A stretch of DNA of 64,000 nucleotides from contig OX439043.1 of assembly GCA_949317995.1 (NCBI GenBank), positions 7,680,501-7,744,500 of the forward strand, read 5' to 3'. The translations under genes and the position numbers were made by a program. The stretch is from Acholoe squamosa (Eukaryota > Annelida > Polychaeta > Phyllodocida > Polynoidae). The notes beneath the pieces are model-generated. The model ran no database searches and was not told the origin of the DNA. It saw only the letters and a list, made by a program, of their open reading frames with translations. Positions 1 to 12,000 of the stretch are shown piece by piece; positions within the stretch are counted from its first letter, which is position 1; each line of letters starts with the position of its first letter.

Positions 1-251
1 TCAGGGAAATCCCTGAAGCACAGTCAGTTGCAGACCTTTTCAATGTGTCTTTTAAGTCTCTTCTCAGTGCAGTGCCTTTTTTCTCTTTCATTTTGTAACG
101 TTTCACAATAAACTGAGGAAGAAACCGTTATAAAAACTGGCAATCACCTCCACAGGCTTCTTGATCTTGCAATATATATCAGCAGTATATACAAACTTTA
201 ATCCTTACTTCTATAGGCTTAATATGACACATAGCACTATGAAACCTTGTT
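1..251. other. No gene seen at the left edge
   Basis: This stretch lies downstream of the zinc-finger gene on its minus strand. It probably holds the 3' flank or 3' UTR. I found no minus-strand AATAAA, so the transcript end is not placed. Confidence 0.4.
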
Positions 252-2283
<2,032 letters not shown>

Positions 2284-2597
2284 CTTCAGGATTCTTACCA
2301 ATCAGTATTTTGATGAAGAGTAGACTCCTTGTAGCATTTTACTAAAAGGTCAAGCTTACACTTTCACACTATTTTCCTCATGAATTTTGTCTGTGCTCTA
2401 ACCTAGTAGAGGTAACCATGATTGTCACCATCCTGTTCAGTTTAGGATGAAGGAGGACATGCTATTTACACTCAGTTGAGCATAGCTTGTCCTTGAATTT
2501 CGGAAGACCCTTGAATCAGACTTATGTGGGCATGTGTGCATCGTGTTTAATACATATTCAGCTTCTTTGTTTGCAGGAATCCAAGCTTACGTCATCA

Positions 2598-2637
2598 AGG
2601 CCCATCATCCTCATTCTAGGCCCATCATCCTCATTCT
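2598..2637. repeat. 20-bp direct duplication
   Basis: The unit AGGCCCATCATCCTCATTCT occurs twice head to tail. It looks like simple slippage and no function is suggested. Confidence 0.8.
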
Positions 2638-4540
2638 AGCTGAAATGACGAACAAAGTCAAGATTATTCACTCTGGCCCCATAATATAAAATCATTTGAT
2701 CCATATATAAGTGAAGTTTCTGAAAAGGGCATTTGACTTTCCTTGTCATGGATCTGGCAATTTACAAAATGTTCCAGCAGTGTTAGGTTGCAAGGAAGCC
2801 TGAGTGGACTTGCAGAAATTAAAAAAATTCAAACTAATAAAAAGGTCATCAACAGGGTTCCAATTATTCTTGAAATATGTTATACGTCTGACCTCCCTTA
2901 GATGCCTACCCCCTACCGTAAGGAAAATTTAATCAAATTTGGTACCATTTAAGCATGGTTAAATTATATTTCACTTGAGTAAAGATTTCCATCATAAGCT
3001 GACCATCTTACTCAAGGAAAATTTAGAAAAAATGGTGTGAGCAAGCAATTATTTTTAAATATTGATTTTAACAATTTTTTTGGCGTCCAATGGATTCCTT
3101 GCTGGAAAAGCGAGGCTAGTGAAAAAGATTTATTTAAAAAAAAAGATTGCCAAACATCACAAAGAGAAAACTTGTAGAAACTGAAGCAAGTGAAATTCGT
3201 AGACAAGATTGCATTTCTGAAAATATGGAGGGGCGATCCGTAGACCAACTTATGTTTTTGGTGTGGCCTAAATCAAAGTATGGCATTACCATGGTCTTTA
3301 TTAAATACAGACAAATCAGTATCCAGGTCCATAAAGTTTCTGGTCTGAGCCAGTAACCATATCTTATGTCTTACAGATCTAAACATAGACTCGGCCTGTG
3401 GTTCAAATACTATAGCACTATCCATTATGATAACTGACCGGGTAATTATTTAGATAAAAAGCTAACAGGCTAACAGTCAGGAGTCAGATGTCACTCACTA
3501 CTGCCACTAGGCCTACTGTGCGTCCCTGTGTGTAAGCCACGGCTTTAGACCATTTTACAGGTCTACTGTGGCTTATTATCATAGGATCTTGCCTGAAGAA
3601 GTCTGAAAGAGAAAAACATTCCCCACCCCTGTGTCGATGTATATTATCCCTATATTATAGTCACAAACTGAGTTTAACTTGTCTAGGGCCACCCTTAAAA
3701 ATATATCCGTTTCCTGTCCAGAGGGTGCGATTTTTCAGACCCATGAGGGAGGGAGGGAAACATTTTTTTTTTTTTTATGGAAAATATCTTTATTTGTCAT
3801 AAGCACTGTAAGCAGGGACAGCATGAATTTGCCATCATGCTCTAAGATTTAGTAATTGCAAACCTAGATTCTTGTGCTGATGGACAAAAAAAAATAAATT
3901 GTTTTTCAGAAATCAGGGTAACATTTTCCAATTCTCACAAAAAAAATCCACCAGGCCTCTGGAAACAAAATATTTGTTAAAAAATTATCACACGCTCATT
4001 ATAGGGAGGTTTGGACTGGATCGTATAACGGGGCATCAACTCCGCCGTCAACTCACAGTCAGTCAAGGCGTTCGGGGTACGGTTTTCTACGTATACCCAG
4101 TGCATTATGGGTAGGGTTGTCCTCGAACGCTAACTACAAACCCTTAGCTTGTTCCCTGCACCCTCTCCACCCCAGCCAGGTCTGGCTAGGTACCAGTCCC
4201 TAACTATGCTTGGGAGGGTAGTGAGTTGACTCAGGGATCAACATTGACCTACATGGGGAGGACCAATGGGGGGTGGCCTTACAAACCAGCATTGATCCCT
4301 CGACCGTACTCCGAACGCCTCGAGTGTCTATGTAGCTATACATTGGTGTGTTCAATAGGCACATACGGCGTGCGCTGCTTGCAGCGCGCAATTCCATCAG
4401 CACTAGGTGAGGGAGCATATATTATCTACTGTAGGGATGGTGGACTTTGGGAATGGTGCAGGAGTGGTACTTAGTTCTTTAACATGGGGGAGAGGGCTTG
4501 GGTGAGGGGGTTTAGGGGTAGGATGAAAAAAATTCAGACC
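2638..4540. other. Intergenic region without a recognisable gene
   Basis: Only short open frames without domain character are present. Poly-T and poly-A tracts occur at about 3761-3776 and 3888-3896. A more GC-rich stretch at about 4010-4470 has no tRNA, MITE or coding signature that I can support. Confidence 0.5.
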
Positions 4541-4547
4541 CCTCTTA

Positions 4548-4806
4548 GGGAGTGATCATTTTTTAACAACAGGGGGGGGGGCTGGTGGGTTTGAGGGGGG
4601 GTAAGAATTTTTTCAACCCCTTGACCAGGGGGGCAGAATTTTTTCCACCCCTCTGACGAGGGGGGTCAAAATAATTTCACCTGTCTTCAGTGGAAGGGTG
4701 GTCAAAAGAATTTTACACCCTCAAGAGGGGGAGTCAATTTTTTCCCCGCGTCTGCGCATAAACCCACCAGCCCCCCCCCCCGTTTTTATAAAAAATGATC
4801 ACTCCC
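4548..4806. mobile_element. Family-1 MITE, copy A (TIR GGGAGTGATCATT)
   Basis: The ends are GGGAGTGATCATTTTTT and its complement AAAAAATGATCACTCCC, each flanked by TTA, which may be the target duplication. The interior is a run of imperfect G-tract units alternating with AATTTTTTC-like units. There is no coding capacity. Other copies of the family lie at 4870-5131, 24156-25814, 53838-53944 and 55575-55854. Confidence 0.75.
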
Positions 4807-4869
4807 TTAGGGGGGAACAAAGAATTTCACCCCTTTTTTAAGCGAAAAAGCCCAGGCCCTACTATTAAA

Positions 4870-5131
4870 GGGAGTGGTCATTATTTATCAACGGGGGGAG
4901 GGTGGTGGTGGGTTTGAGGGGGGGTCATAAAAAATTCAGACCACTCCGAGGGGGGGCGTAAAAAACTTTGACCCCTCTTTTTAGCAAACAGCCTGAACTC
5001 TACTATAGATCAAAGAGGGGCGCGGGGGTGCACAAATATTTTTTACTGCTGTTGAGGGGGGGTGTAAAAAATGTTCTCGCATCTGCACAAAAACCCATCA
5101 CCCCCGCTGTTGATGAATAAAGACCACTCCC
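4870..5131. mobile_element. Family-1 MITE, copy B (TIR GGGAGTGGTCATT)
   Basis: It starts GGGAGTGGTCATTATTTATC and ends with the complementary ...GACCACTCCC. The middle carries G-rich units and an ACTATAGATCAAAGAGGGG segment shared with copy C and with the fragment near 62955. The large LTR element inserted 63 bp downstream of its right end. Confidence 0.75.
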
Positions 5132-5190
5132 TAAAGAATAAAAGGGGGGGAGTGGAAAAATTCCAAACCCCTCTATGTTGCCATGTTGGG

Positions 5191-5194
5191 ATAG
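5191..5194. repeat. Target-site duplication ATAG (left copy)
   Basis: ATAG precedes the left LTR and the same four bases follow the right LTR at 22390-22393. Four-base duplications are normal for Gypsy-class integrases. Confidence 0.85.
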
Positions 5195-5870
5195 TGTCAG
5201 TAGACCGTTATAGGTATTGTACTTATCATATTTATTTTTCATCTTTGACTCTACCATGTAACCCAGTGTCCGAGTCTACCCACAAGCCAAGCCATACCCA
5301 TAGACCAAAGGCTGGCGGTGTCAACTGCACTCAGTGACCCCGCCTCCTCCCACTGGAGGATACGCCGTCAATCACAAGCAGCCCACTGCATGCTGGAAAT
5401 TCCTAGCAGACAATGTTTAGAAACAACTCCCCATGCTGGATGACATGCCCATTGATCATAAGCAGCTCACAGCATACCGGGAGTTCCCAGCAGCTATATT
5501 TAGAACCACACTGAACTCTGTGAACCCCAGTGCTATGTTTGGGATCTCCCCTACATACCTGCACTGGAGTTCCCCAGTTACTATATTTAGCTCACCTGAT
5601 ACTATTTTTAGGATGAGCTGGGTGAGCAGCTCCTACTACAAATACCTGTGGAGGGAGCAGCTCACTCATCTTTCCACCTTCATACTTCATACCTCACACA
5701 CTCACGTGAGATCGAGCCCTTGGCTCAAGGGCTAGGCTTGGACACTGTTGGGCACCTTTATACTGTATCACCATCTATACCGCGTGGACTTCTATGAATA
5801 AAGTGGATATCAACTGGATTCCTGATTCGTCTGCATTCATCCTTATTCAACATTTACGGACTCGTTGACA
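5195..5870 (+). repeat. 5' LTR
   Basis: The LTR is 676 bp, starts TGTCAGTAGACC and ends ACTCGTTGACA. It contains an AATAAA polyadenylation signal at 5797-5802. A 100-codon frame without ATG context or domain character runs through it and is not treated as a gene. The sequence reads identical to the 3' copy. The promoter should lie upstream of 5797, but I could not fix a single convincing TATA box. Confidence 0.95.
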
Positions 5871-5871
5871 A

Positions 5872-5889
5872 TGGTGGAAAACCCTCACG
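5872..5889 (+). promoter_or_regulatory. Primer-binding site candidate
   Basis: TGGTGGAAAACCCTCACG begins one base after the LTR. The leading TGGT would pair with the ACCA end of a charged tRNA. I cannot name the tRNA from memory with confidence. A short upstream ORF starting at 5871 (ATG overlapping this site) ends just before the gag start. Confidence 0.55.
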
Positions 5890-5921
5890 TATCATCCCAC
5901 AGTTACCACCTCTCATGAGCC

Positions 5922-8900
5922 ATGGACAACAGTGAGACCCTACCAAAGGAGCCAGCCCCACAACGTATCCCTACATCTCAAGACAGAGACCAGCAAGAAG
6001 CCACTAGTACACAGTACGCCGCCCCGATAGACTCCTCGCCAGACGCGCTCCAGCTGGACCCAGTGCTACCAGCCCATAGACGCACACATAAACAGACACC
6101 TGTGAGTTCAAACACCTTACATTTCTCATCTACCATAGTGGACACCAACACAGGTGCACCTACCAGTACACCAGCAGGAGCCCCACCACCAGGTTTAAAC
6201 CTCACCCTACCTGGCTATTCACCCTCAGAATCACCACCCCTAAGATTAGGTGGTCTTCAAAGTACCACATACAGCACGCCTGAAAATCAATCACCTGGTT
6301 ACCTCCACCTAGATAGCCATCTAGAGGAAAGATCCAATAGCCTGCAGGAAGCCCTGGAAGCTGCCGGACGGTCACCCTCATCCAGCAGTGATTCTGACCC
6401 ACAGTGCACACCTGACCTAAGTTGGGACAACCTTACTGTACCGGACATCCAAGCCCACCCATCAGTAGCAGACAATTACTGGAGGAGCAGGCTAGACTCA
6501 GCAATCCACAGGTGGAGAGAAAACAGACTCAACACAGGACGTGTACAACTGATACCAACCGGAGCTACACCAAGCTACCAGTGTGGTGAGAGTCCCTCTG
6601 TTTTTCTAGACAGGATAAACCGTATTCTAGAAGAGCAGTGGCAAGACAACTCCAATCCCACCAATTTGCTAAGGCCGCACCAAAACCCACAGCCTAATAG
6701 CAATCCACCTGGAGGAAACCCTAGGCCTTACTACCCCTACTCTACCTCTGAGGAAGACAGGGCGACACCTCCAGCACCAAATTCATCCCTGAGCACGCCT
6801 CCAAGAGCCAAATCCTTTGAAAGGCCATACCCCACCCATAGGCCCAGGAGAAGAGTGCAATCATCCTCCCCTCAAAGGCCAAATACACCTGTATTTTACA
6901 GACTTCAAAGAAGCTTAGACTCTGCAGCTAGAAGAGGCGACCTTGTGGCCACTACTCCCATACTACACAGAAACAGTCACTTCCCCGCCCATTTACAGAC
7001 AGAATCCACCTCTGAAGAAGACACAGAAGTAACCTTCCCCCACCTGCACAGAGCACCTGCCTACCCAGACATGGCCACTGCAGCTCCACCTCCAGAGTAC
7101 AACCAGGACGACATGACGAGGAACATAGTCAGAGAGTGCACCCAGGCAGTCAATGACTCCCTCTCCAACCTATTAACAGGACAAATGAACTTATTGTCCG
7201 CTGAAATAAAAAGGATTGGAGACGACTCCTCCTGCCAACTGTCAAGAATAAATGACAGGTTAAATGACATGGACACTTGGAAGTCGCACCTGGAGAATGA
7301 CATTGGCCAAATACATAGAAAAGCAGCTCAGGACAACGCTGATGTACTGAGAAGGTCTGAAATAGCGTCAGCCAATCTGTCTGACAGAATCAACAGAAAT
7401 ATTGATGGAATGAGATCTGAAATATTCAGGGCCATTGATAGGACAAGAACACCTACCAGCCAAGGCCAAAACAGCCTTTTCTCACCCACCAACACTAGGC
7501 TACCCCCTTCAGGCCAACCTTCACATGTTATGGGCACCTCTACCAGGATGCCGACATCTGTACCGGTAGGATACAGGCTCAGCCCCCCAAGCCTTTTCCA
7601 AAATACAACCCGAATGGTAGCGACAGGTGCCACGCCCACCCAACAAGGCGCGACACATGCAGGTCTTGGTAATTCAGCCACAACCCACCAGATGGCGCCC
7701 TCTACCACTCGTCCATCACCGGTAGCCGCCACATCACTTTCAGGCAGTGTTTACAACCATGTATACATGCCCCACCAGGCGCACACGCCCTACAACAACC
7801 CTATACCAATGTATAGCTTGTTTACAAACACTCCACCTGCCCAAGCAGCTGCCCACCAGCCTGCAGCGCAGTCCACACCAATGATACCAAATCTAGGACA
7901 ATCCAATTTCTCCGCTCCTACTGGATATAGGAGTTTTGAACCTGAGCGACTCACATCTGCTCAATTAAGCTGTTTTAACAAGCCAGAACCCTTTGACAAA
8001 CCCTCGCCCTACAGATCTGCAGCCAGATTCCTGGCAGAATTCAAATTCTATATAAGAAATGCATACCCCCGCAGCCCAACAATGCATGCATCCTGTATGT
8101 ATACCTTTTTAAAGGGCAGAGCAGCACAATGGTTTTTTACAAACATTTTTGACAAACCAATCATGTATGACACTGAGGCAGTCTATGCCGCCTTCCTCAG
8201 CAGATTCAACCAGCCTGACCCTGCCACAATAATCAAAGGATATAGAAACAGAAAGCAGCAACCCAAGGAGACTGTGGAAGAATACATAGCAGATATGACC
8301 TTATTGCTATCCAACAGCAACCTGGATGAATCTGTACAAGTGGACTATCTCATAAATGGCCTCAAAGATGAAATAAAAAATGTTGTACTCTCAGACAGCC
8401 CCAAAAGCATTAGAGAAGCCGAGACTGCAGCATTAAAACAAGAATTGGTCATGGAAGCAGCCAAAGCAGCCCATGCCTCAAACCAAACTTCAGACTTGTG
8501 CGCCATGAACTATAATAACTACAATGGGCAAAGGAACAATAACAACAACAACAATAACAGATCCAGGAAGGACCAGTACAACAACAACAATTATAACAAC
8601 AAGCCCCCTGGAAATGGCAATATTAAGCAGTATGACGATAAACCTAAACCAGGATACAACCAAAATCAACAAGGTTATAACAACCCCAGACCCGGCTCAA
8701 ACAGCAGATCAGGCTCCAAGAACAGGTATCAATCGCCAGGCAGAAGCAAATCTCAGGAGGGAAACAGAAGCAGGTCCAAATCCAGCGACACAAGAAACAA
8801 CTTTGTTTTCATCCCTGTTGCCTCCACCCCCACCAACACCCGCCAGGTGTCCTTCCAGAAACTACTGGTCCCAGCAGATTTCCCAATCCCTGATGATTGG

Positions 8901-9032
8901 ACCCAGCAACAAAAGAAATCCAGGGACCCAACACCAGGCAGAAATGACAACAAAAAGACAGGAGACAACCATCCTGACAACCAACCTCCTGATTCTGGAC
9001 AAGGAGAACACTACAATGACAATATTGAATAG
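5922..9032 (+). CDS. Gag polyprotein, 1036 aa, ending at a UAG
   Basis: The start is the ATG at 5922 in the strong context GCCATGG, 52 nt after the LTR. Residues 1 to about 400 are Pro/Ser/Thr-rich and probably disordered. A PPEY motif (PPxY late-domain type) sits at residues 390-393. A predicted coiled coil spans about 420-510. A retrotransposon capsid domain (Retrotrans_gag type) covers about 685-850. It contains the F-L-K-G-R-A-A-Q-W-F core and the E-E-Y-I-A-D-M helix. The C-terminus is Asn-rich (about 865-920) and then Arg/Ser-rich. No CCHC zinc knuckle is visible, so the basic tail probably takes over RNA binding. The protein is about twice the usual Gypsy Gag length because of the N-terminal extension. 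It should form the particle shell in the cytoplasm. Pol follows in the same frame. Confidence 0.9.
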   Translation: MDNSETLPKEPAPQRIPTSQDRDQQEATSTQYAAPIDSSPDALQLDPVLPAHRRTHKQTPVSSNTLHFSSTIVDTNTGAPTSTPAGAPPPGLNLTLPGYSPSESPPLRLGGLQSTTYSTPENQSPGYLHLDSHLEERSNSLQEALEAAGRSPSSSSDSDPQCTPDLSWDNLTVPDIQAHPSVADNYWRSRLDSAIHRWRENRLNTGRVQLIPTGATPSYQCGESPSVFLDRINRILEEQWQDNSNPTNLLRPHQNPQPNSNPPGGNPRPYYPYSTSEEDRATPPAPNSSLSTPPRAKSFERPYPTHRPRRRVQSSSPQRPNTPVFYRLQRSLDSAARRGDLVATTPILHRNSHFPAHLQTESTSEEDTEVTFPHLHRAPAYPDMATAAPPPEYNQDDMTRNIVRECTQAVNDSLSNLLTGQMNLLSAEIKRIGDDSSCQLSRINDRLNDMDTWKSHLENDIGQIHRKAAQDNADVLRRSEIASANLSDRINRNIDGMRSEIFRAIDRTRTPTSQGQNSLFSPTNTRLPPSGQPSHVMGTSTRMPTSVPVGYRLSPPSLFQNTTRMVATGATPTQQGATHAGLGNSATTHQMAPSTTRPSPVAATSLSGSVYNHVYMPHQAHTPYNNPIPMYSLFTNTPPAQAAAHQPAAQSTPMIPNLGQSNFSAPTGYRSFEPERLTSAQLSCFNKPEPFDKPSPYRSAARFLAEFKFYIRNAYPRSPTMHASCMYTFLKGRAAQWFFTNIFDKPIMYDTEAVYAAFLSRFNQPDPATIIKGYRNRKQQPKETVEEYIADMTLLLSNSNLDESVQVDYLINGLKDEIKNVVLSDSPKSIREAETAALKQELVMEAAKAAHASNQTSDLCAMNYNNYNGQRNNNNNNNNRSRKDQYNNNNYNNKPPGNGNIKQYDDKPKPGYNQNQQGYNNPRPGSNSRSGSKNRYQSPGRSKSQEGNRSRSKSSDTRNNFVFIPVASTPTNTRQVSFQKLLVPADFPIPDDWTQQQKKSRDPTPGRNDNKKTGDNHPDNQPPDSGQGEHYNDNIE

Positions 9033-9073
9033 GACACAGGGGAGGGCCACCATGCATCTTACAGCCCCGCCCC
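9030..9073 (+). promoter_or_regulatory. Probable stop-codon readthrough signal between gag and pol
   Basis: The gag stop is UAG followed by G (9030-9033), and the frame stays open from there to the end of pol. Six bases after the UAG, GGGGAGGGC (9039-9047) can pair with GCCCCGCCCC (9064-9073), leaving a 16-nt loop. A UAG followed by a stable 3' structure is the arrangement of gammaretroviral gag-pol readthrough. The readthrough itself is inferred. Confidence 0.6.
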
Positions 9074-12000
9074 CACCTTGGACAACAAAATTGGAACGTC
9101 CCCCACATGCCATATTTCACACACAAATGATGGAGCAGAACTAAATTCGGCAGAACAACAGAGCCACGACCCCCAGCCTGTGAATTGTGACGAAGACTCC
9201 TCATCAGACAGTGAGGACCTCTATGAGAACCAGAACAAGAGAATTTCCACCCTCCAATTAAAAGTCGAGACCAGTAAGTATGGGCAGCAAGGTAAGACCT
9301 CTTACATTAATACTGAATTGACTAAAGGCGCAGTTAATGTTGATATCAATGGCAGTTCTTACAGAGCCCTTGTAGACTCTGGAGCCTCCCTTTCCTTTAT
9401 CAGCCAGAAAATGGCAGACAAAATCATATCAACCCCCAATTTCAGACATGGTAGGAGATCTCGCATGGTTATCCTACTAGCTGATAAATCCTCAGTTCAG
9501 GTCAACAATTCCATCACTATAACTTTCCTAATCAATAACACAGAGTTTAAAACAAGACTACATGTTGTTCCAAAACTAAATCACCCCATAATTCTTGGCG
9601 TAAATTTTATGACCAAATATAGGGCCAAAATTTCCTTTGGGGCCAAGTCCCCTTCACCACACTTCATAAGAGCAGCCAAAGGCCTAACCATGCCACCAAA
9701 TTCTGAATCCACATTCAATGCAATCGTCATAGGACCTGATTCCTTAATAGGTAAAACAGGCATCACAGAAAATGTTGACACAACATTACCGGTACTAATC
9801 AAACACGCCCTTGTTGAACCAAGGTCAACAAGAAAGATCATACCGGTAACAGTGGCCAACCCAAATGATTTTTCCATCAATATCAAAAAGCACATGAACC
9901 TAGGCATCTTTGCACTTAACAATCTAGACAAAGCCATTCCCATTGGAAAACTAAACAGCCAACACTCCCTCAGCAGCATAATCTCTGACAAAGAAATGCT
10001 CCCCATCAATTGTGGAGATGATCCCCTAGATCAGCTACCCAAAGGGGACGACCCTCTAAAATATACAATATGTGACAAGCTCTCTGAGGCCCAAAAACAA
10101 CAAATCAAAAACATTGTTGAATCAAATAGAGAGGCCTTTGTGTTAAATGAGAGTGCTATAGGATTAAACGTTGAGAATGAGGTCAAATTAGAATTAATCC
10201 CTGATTTCAAACCCTGCAACAGACCATCCTATAGAATGTCACCCAAAAAAGAGATTTTCCAAAGAGAGCTGTTAGATAAACATTTACAGCAAGGTGTCAT
10301 TGAAGAATGCACCAAACCCTGTGAGTGGAACTCCCCAGCTTTCTTAGTACCCAAACCCCAGGGAGACAGGTCTGTAGCCTCAGGATGGAGAATAGTCGTG
10401 GATTATAGATGGGTTAACCAAAACCTAAAATCTTTTTCCTACTCCTTCCCCAGAGCAGACGACCTCATGCAACAAGTTGGCAGAACAGGTGCTAAATATT
10501 TTTCCAAATTGGATGTATACAGCGCCTACCATCAGATTCCTCTAGCTAAAGAATCAAGGCCTTTAACAACTTTCTCTGCCAATGGCACAAGGTATATGGC
10601 CAAAGTATTACCCATGGGTTTAAAAACCTCTGGTTTGTCGTTCATGAATGTAATGGAACAATTGCTCATGAAATGCAAATACAGAAATGCAGTAGCCTAT
10701 GTGGATGATGTGGCCATATACAGCCCCACATGGGAAAGACACCTGCAAGACCTAGATGAAGTGCTAAAACTTTTCATCAAAGGAAACATCAAATTAAAGT
10801 CAGAAAAATGTGAATTTGGCACCACCAAAATGGAATTCTTAGGTTTTACCCTAGATCAACACGGCATCTCACCTTCCCCAGACAAAATCTCACCGGTCAA
10901 AACCTTCCCAGCACCTAAAAACATCCACGACCTTAGGTGTTTCAATGGAATGGCACAATTCTATAAGAGATTCATTAGAGGTTTTGCCCATATAATGAAA
11001 CCCTTATATGAAGCCACAAAAGGTACCTTCAAATGGACCACTCAGTGTCAAACAGCCTTTGAGAAAATCAAAGCATCAATTTGCACTGAGGCAATCCTAA
11101 AATTCCCAGACTATAACAAACCCTTCATCATCTTTACAGACTCCAGCAATTTCAGCTTAGGAGCAGTTATCACACAGGTAGATGAACATGGTTTTTATAG
11201 GCCCATTGAATTCTCTGGGAGAGGTCTAACACCTCAGGAAACCAGATATGGAATAACTGACAAAGAGTTACTTGGGATAATCTTCGCTGTCAAAAAGTTC
11301 CACCATTATGTAGACGGCACTCACTTCAAGGTATATTCAGACCATACAGCCCTAGTCTCCCTCTTCAACAAGAAGGAAAATATCACCAATGGCAGATTGG
11401 CAAGATGGGTAGATACTGTTATGTCTTATGATTTTGAAGTGAAATACCTACAAGGCAGAGCTAATCTAGTGGCAGATTGCCTGTCCAGAAGAAAATATCC
11501 CCCTGGCTCTGATGATCCAATACCAATTAGATCACAAGGAAAAATTATCCTCCCACCAAAGAGGGTACAATTTTCAGATATATCCATGACAAAGGTTTTC
11601 AAATCAGACGACCCAATTCCCAATAATCCCATCTGTTTGGGACCTCCTAGATCAATATTAAAAGGAGGCAAAATTTGGGGAAGCACAAATAAACCACCAA
11701 AAGGCGTCATAGCAAGAAAAGGCACCCCAGAGAGGCAGCAAAGTGTGAACCCTGACCTGTGTGTACTCACTCGAGCACAGTCCCAGTCCCAGGACGACAC
11801 ACCTCCAGCAGCCAGCCAATCAGCACCCAGTAAAAAGACCCGCCCACTCAAGCCTAAGTGCAGCAGTCCTCGCCCCAGAGGCAGGCCCGCCAAATCTAGG
11901 TCACCTAGGGTCTCCATCAAAGCTGCAAACGCCAAGAGAGCTAAGCTCTCCCGCCGTGTGCTACCTCTAGCTGAAAGGGCAATTCAGGAAATCTGTAAAC

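Noticed and set aside
5433..5735. 100-codon frame repeated in both LTRs
   Set aside because: It is identical in both copies only because the LTRs are identical. It begins at CTG/TTG-like codons and overlaps regulatory sequence.
8524..9144. 206-codon frame overlapping the gag-pol junction in another frame (frameshift candidate)
   Set aside because: Gag and Pol are already in the same frame, and this Thr/Ile-rich frame is a shadow of the Asn-rich Gag tail.
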